From contig JAFROW010000013.1 of assembly GCA_017429505.1 (NCBI GenBank), positions 1 to 64,000 of the forward strand: a DNA stretch of 64,000 nt, given 5' to 3'. A program made the position numbers and the translations under genes. Positions 60,188 to 64,000 of this stretch are shown piece by piece; within the stretch, counting starts at the first letter, position 1; every line of letters begins with the position of its first letter. The notes beneath the pieces are model-generated. The model saw only the letters and a program-made list of their open reading frames with translations. It was not told where the DNA came from and searched no databases. The DNA is from Clostridia bacterium (GTDB lineage Bacteria; Bacillota; Clostridia; TANB77; CAG-508).

Positions 60188-61945
60188 TCAAGTTACTTTT
60201 TTTCTCCGTCCCAAAAAGAGACCTTCCATCCATTTAATAGCATTTTCGTATGTAGCTACATCTTCCAAATCCACATCAACCATTTTTAAAAGTTCAACTG
60301 ATTTTTTTGTGCAACCTTGTTTAAGCATTTCTATATATTTTTCAACATATCCCGGCTTTTTCTCTAAAATGTTTTTAGCAATTACTATTGCAGCCGATAT
60401 TCCAGTTGCATATTTATATACATAAAAAGGTGTGTAGAAATGAGGAATTCTTGCCCATTCATATTTTATTTGTTCATCTATTACTACATCTCCTCCAAAA
60501 TATTCTTTATTTAAGTCATAATATATTTTATTCAAATCTTCTGCAGTTAACATTTCTCCTGTTTCAATTTTAAAATGAACAATTTTTTCAAATTCTGCAA
60601 ACATAGCTTGTCTAAAAAATGTAGCTCTAAACATTTCCATTAATTCATATAAAAGCTCTTTTTTCTTGTTTTCATCTTTTTCATTATTTATTTGATACAT
60701 TGCAAGCAAAATCTCGTTAGTTGTTGAAGCAATTTCTGCTACCATAATTGTATAATTTGCATCTATTACATTTTGATTTGTATTTGAATAATATGAATGC
60801 ATTGCATGTCCTAATTCATGAGCTATTGTACTTACATCTCTTTTTTTATTTACAAAATTTATAAGCACAAATGGGTGTATTCCATAAACTCCCATACTAT
60901 ATGCTCCGCTTCTCTTGTTTTCTTTTTCATATACATCTATCCAATTATTCTCAAAAGCTTCTTTTAGTTTAGAGACATATTCCTCTCCAATTACAGAAAG
61001 AGCATCAAGTACTTGTTTTGAAGCCTCTTCATAAGAAATATTATCATCTTCTACTTCTATTGGATTAACATATATATCATATAAATGCATTTCATCTTTT
61101 TCAAGTAAATCTTTTTTTATTTTCATAAATTCGTGATTTACATTTATATTTTTATGAACAGCTTCAATCAAAGCATTATATACATTTATTGTAGCATCAT
61201 CATTGTCAACAGCTCTTTCCAAAGAAGAATTATATTTACGTAATTTACTTGTAATAGTTGCAGATTTAACTTTTGTAATATATAGCTCACCTAGGGTATT
61301 TAAAAATTCACTATACTTCTTGTACATTAAGTTAAATGCTTGCTTACGAACCTCTTCATTTTTATCTTTTAAACAATATGTGTAATTACTATCTGTAAGT
61401 TCAACCTCTTCCCCATCTGCATTTTTTAATTTTCCAAATTTAAATTCTGTATTTGTTAAAATATCAAATGTATCTTCCATACTAGAAAAAACTTCTGAAT
61501 AATTTGCTAAAAGCTCTTCTTCTTTTTCAGATAAAATATGCTCTTTATCTTTTAAAATTTCTTCCAATTCTCTTCTATATCTTTCAAGTTTTGTTTCATT
61601 ATTCATAAAAGATAAAAGTTTCTCATTTTCAATTCTCGTAATTTCTGGAGTAATAAATGCAGTGGCTTTTTCAAATTCTGTTCCTATGTTTTCAACTGTT
61701 TTATATAATTTTATATTATTTGAATTCGCCATATCTAAATGATAAGTAAGCATTCCATAACTATAAAACTTTTCATATATTTCTAAAGTAGATTCATAAA
61801 GCCTGTAGCAGTTATACAAATTTTCTGCACTTTCTCCAAGCTTTCCTTTATATTTTTCTATAGCCTTAAGGTTATCTTTTATTTCTTTTTTTGCTTGTTC
61901 AAATTCCTCTTTTGTTTTATAAATATCTTTTAAATTCCAATTCAT
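60188..61945 (-). CDS. pepF: Oligoendopeptidase F (M3 family)
   Basis: A 585-residue cytoplasmic zinc endopeptidase starting MNWNLKDIYKTKEEFEQ. ATG 61945 has TAGGAG upstream; the longer in-frame start at 61993 is rejected. STIAHELGHAMHSYYSN carries the HExxH zinc site, and the third ligand Glu lies in VAEIASTTNE. N-terminal helices (NSNNIKLYKTVENIGTEF) and the C-terminal FYTPFYVYKYATG with SAAIVIA are typical of PepF. It cuts peptides of about 7-17 residues. The normal family length is about 600. Confidence 0.92.
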   Translation of the reverse strand: MNWNLKDIYKTKEEFEQAKKEIKDNLKAIEKYKGKLGESAENLYNCYRLYESTLEIYEKFYSYGMLTYHLDMANSNNIKLYKTVENIGTEFEKATAFITPEITRIENEKLLSFMNNETKLERYRRELEEILKDKEHILSEKEEELLANYSEVFSSMEDTFDILTNTEFKFGKLKNADGEEVELTDSNYTYCLKDKNEEVRKQAFNLMYKKYSEFLNTLGELYITKVKSATITSKLRKYNSSLERAVDNDDATINVYNALIEAVHKNINVNHEFMKIKKDLLEKDEMHLYDIYVNPIEVEDDNISYEEASKQVLDALSVIGEEYVSKLKEAFENNWIDVYEKENKRSGAYSMGVYGIHPFVLINFVNKKRDVSTIAHELGHAMHSYYSNTNQNVIDANYTIMVAEIASTTNEILLAMYQINNEKDENKKKELLYELMEMFRATFFRQAMFAEFEKIVHFKIETGEMLTAEDLNKIYYDLNKEYFGGDVVIDEQIKYEWARIPHFYTPFYVYKYATGISAAIVIAKNILEKKPGYVEKYIEMLKQGCTKKSVELLKMVDVDLEDVATYENAIKWMEGLFLGRRKKVT

Positions 61946-62065
61946 AATAACTCCTATCCGTATTGATAATAGGGCCTGATTCTTTATCAACACACTTTTT
62001 TATAAAATTAATTTTTATAACGTCCTAATATATATGGTTACTTTTTTCCTCTGTCCCAAAAAACC

Positions 62066-63466
62066 TCACTTAGCAAGCTCATATATGGCTTCTGCATATA
62101 TTTTGCAAGCTAAAACTATTTTTTCTATATCTACAAATTCATTTGCTTGATGACACATATCTTGGTCACCTGGAAAATTCGCACCAAAAGAGATACAGTT
62201 ATCAAAAGCTCTTGCATAAGTTCCACCACCTATTGCAATTGGCTTGGCATTAGAATTTGTATTTTTGTTATATATATTGCAAAGTAATTTTACAAGCTCA
62301 TTATCTTTTGGAATATATAGTGGCTCTTGTTTGCCTGCAACATAAGTTTCTAAATCATATTTTTCAGATTTTTTTGAAATACTATCTGTAACCTCCAAAA
62401 TTGGCGTATTTACAGGAATTCTTAAATTTATTCCTATTTGTAAAAAGTCCTCATCATATTTAAAATGTCCTACATTTAATGTAAGTATTCCTGATTCGTC
62501 TTCTATAGCCAAATCTAAAAGCTTTCCGTTATATTCCATTCCAATATGTTTTTCAAAAAAATCTAAAATATTTATATTATAACCAAAATGTTTGTAAATT
62601 CTATTTAATAAAATAATCATTTGAGAAACTGCATTTTTACCTAAGTTAGGGTGTGCAGCATGTGCTTGAATTCCTCTAGATGTAATATGAATGTCTGTAT
62701 CATAAGTATCATAAGAAATATCAAAATCTAGCTCTCTAATAATATCACTTAAATAGTTAAAACAATCCCCCACATCAATTCTATCTGGGTCAAGCTTTAA
62801 AACAACTTTGCAGTATTTTGGAACAACATTTATAGCATTATTTTTGCAATCAATTTGCGCTATCTTTATTGGCAAGTCTTCATATTTTGAATAATCTTCT
62901 TTTATATACATTGTTGCAATTCCTTTTTCTGCATAAATACATGGAAAATCTGCATCAGGGCTAAATCCAATACTAGGAAGTTCTTCTTTTTCTTTATAAT
63001 GTTTGATACATTTCCAATCTTTCTCTTCATTTACTCCCAATATTAAACGTACTCTTGAATTTACTTTTAAATTATCTTTAACTGCTTTCATAGCATAAAG
63101 TGCACTAATTACAGGTCCTTTATCATCTATAGTACCACGTCCATAAATTTTCCCATCTCTTATACTTGCTTCAAATGGTGGTGTTTTCCAACCATCTCCA
63201 CTTGGAACAACATCTAAATGTCCAATAATTCCTACTAATTTTTCTCCTTCACCAAATTCTATATATCCACAATAATTATCAATGTTTTTAGTTCTAAAGC
63301 CAAGTCTTTCTCCTAATTTTAAAGTATAATCTAAAACTTTTTTACATCCCTCTCCAAATGGCATTTGTGGATCTTTTGTCTCCTCTGAAACACTTGGAAT
63401 ATTTACTAAGTTGCATATTTCTTGAACTATTTCATTTTTTTGAGCTTCGATATATTCATCTAACAT
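62066..63466 (-). CDS. pepV: PepV-type dipeptidase (M20 family)
   Basis: A 466-residue metallopeptidase. GIIGHLDVVPSGDGW (zinc His and Asp), YGRGTIDDKGPVISALYAMK (bridging Asp), GVNEEKDWKCI (catalytic and zinc Glu), SPDADFPCIYAEKG and GGGTYARAF define the PepV/Xaa-His dipeptidase group. It removes dipeptides, completing peptide use started by the neighbouring PepF. AGAGGAGG precedes the ATG. There are two TATAAT-like words upstream but no clear -35 partner. The length is normal. Confidence 0.92.
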   Translation of the reverse strand: MLDEYIEAQKNEIVQEICNLVNIPSVSEETKDPQMPFGEGCKKVLDYTLKLGERLGFRTKNIDNYCGYIEFGEGEKLVGIIGHLDVVPSGDGWKTPPFEASIRDGKIYGRGTIDDKGPVISALYAMKAVKDNLKVNSRVRLILGVNEEKDWKCIKHYKEKEELPSIGFSPDADFPCIYAEKGIATMYIKEDYSKYEDLPIKIAQIDCKNNAINVVPKYCKVVLKLDPDRIDVGDCFNYLSDIIRELDFDISYDTYDTDIHITSRGIQAHAAHPNLGKNAVSQMIILLNRIYKHFGYNINILDFFEKHIGMEYNGKLLDLAIEDESGILTLNVGHFKYDEDFLQIGINLRIPVNTPILEVTDSISKKSEKYDLETYVAGKQEPLYIPKDNELVKLLCNIYNKNTNSNAKPIAIGGGTYARAFDNCISFGANFPGDQDMCHQANEFVDIEKIVLACKIYAEAIYELAK

Positions 63467-64000
63467 ATAAACAACCTCCTCTGTTCTTTAATTTTATTGT
63501 CGTCAAGTTTTATTCATTATATTCAATCACTTTTTGCATTATATTATAAAATATATTAAATTACAAGAGAAATATATATTAAAATTATCAACTAACTAGT
63601 AGCATATAATTTTCTTAAAATCTTTATAATTAAAAGTATTTAAATGGTTTAGCATAATGTCAATATTTTAAAACTATGGTAAAATCATAAATAAATAACA
63701 ATAAATTTCAAAAAAAATTTGTAAAGGATTTTTTAAAGTAAATTTAGAATTTGATATACACTTTTAAATTAACTCCGATTGTTTTCAAAATGCTTTACAA
63801 CAAATTTTAATAATAAAAAAGAGAAAAATGATTATTTTGACCCATAAATCTATATTAAAAACGAATCTTATGCTCCCCCAAAAAAAGGAGGTGTATAGAA
63901 ATTTATTATACAATTATTTATTTTAATATTTTACAAATATACAAAACCATAACTAAAAACAAATCATATTATATAATATAGTGTAAAATGAAAGGAGGAA
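63467..64000. other. Intergenic stretch leading to a gene beyond the window
   Basis: No gene is seen in 534 bases. CTCC/GGAG arms around an A run (63874-63890) could pair, and a further AAAAACGA word recalls the motif of 33.8-34.2 kb. A TATAAT (about 63973) and AAAGGAGG (63991-63998) at the right edge indicate that a plus-strand gene starts just outside. Confidence 0.5.

Overview
The window is very AT-rich DNA with AGGAGG-type ribosome binding sites and consensus sigma-A promoters. It encodes an LPxTG/sortase surface system, a PepV dipeptidase, an oligoendopeptidase F and a small alarmone synthetase. This points to a low-GC Gram-positive Bacillota, most likely a gut Clostridia; the species cannot be told from the sequence. 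No rRNA or tRNA genes and no CRISPR array were seen.

Positions 1 to about 33.4 kb are the right part of a prophage whose left end lies outside the window. The genes run left to right: small early/middle genes; a late regulator resembling ArpU/RinA; a small anti-defence-like group (ImmA/IrrE-type peptidase, Acb2/Tad1-like sponge, DUF6275, DUF4406); small terminase, HNH endonuclease and large terminase; portal, zinc-finger protein, scaffold and major capsid; tail fibre, collar protein and short-tail proteins of the P22 gp4/gp10 type; a Gln/Asn-rich virion protein; and a 3,701-residue polyvalent protein. Holin and endolysin genes, two more fibre-like genes and an integrase follow. No long-tail genes (tape measure, tail tube, sheath) are present, so a short-tailed virion is inferred. 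The large-terminase gene carries a +1 frameshift inside its Walker A motif. The prophage also contains RNA-like structures: two copies of a double hairpin with complementary loops, a nested 85-nt hairpin leader, and two related hairpins that mask ribosome binding sites.

From 33.4 to 34.9 kb there is a gene-poor junction with strong hairpins and a small degraded gene. From 34.9 to 45.7 kb, all on the minus strand, lies an accessory stretch: a zinc-ribbon/Vsr-like endonuclease, a PD-(D/E)xK protein, a membrane zinc peptidase, a superinfection-immunity-like membrane protein, a RhuM-Fic protein, an alpha/beta hydrolase, a Nudix hydrolase, DUF1810, a dGTPase next to a second HD-domain enzyme, and an MFS transporter. 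Several share near-identical promoters or leader hairpins.

From 45.7 to 58.0 kb is a cell-surface locus on the minus strand: a roughly 3,430-residue LPLTG-anchored adhesin (SpaA-like domains, 13 propeller-type repeats, MucBP-like and Cna-B repeats), then its likely class C sortase and an AIM24-family protein. From 58.3 to 63.5 kb are ordinary chromosomal genes: small alarmone synthetase, a Xer-type recombinase divergently expressed from overlapping promoters, PepF and PepV. The prophage integrase resembles this chromosomal Xer protein along its whole length.
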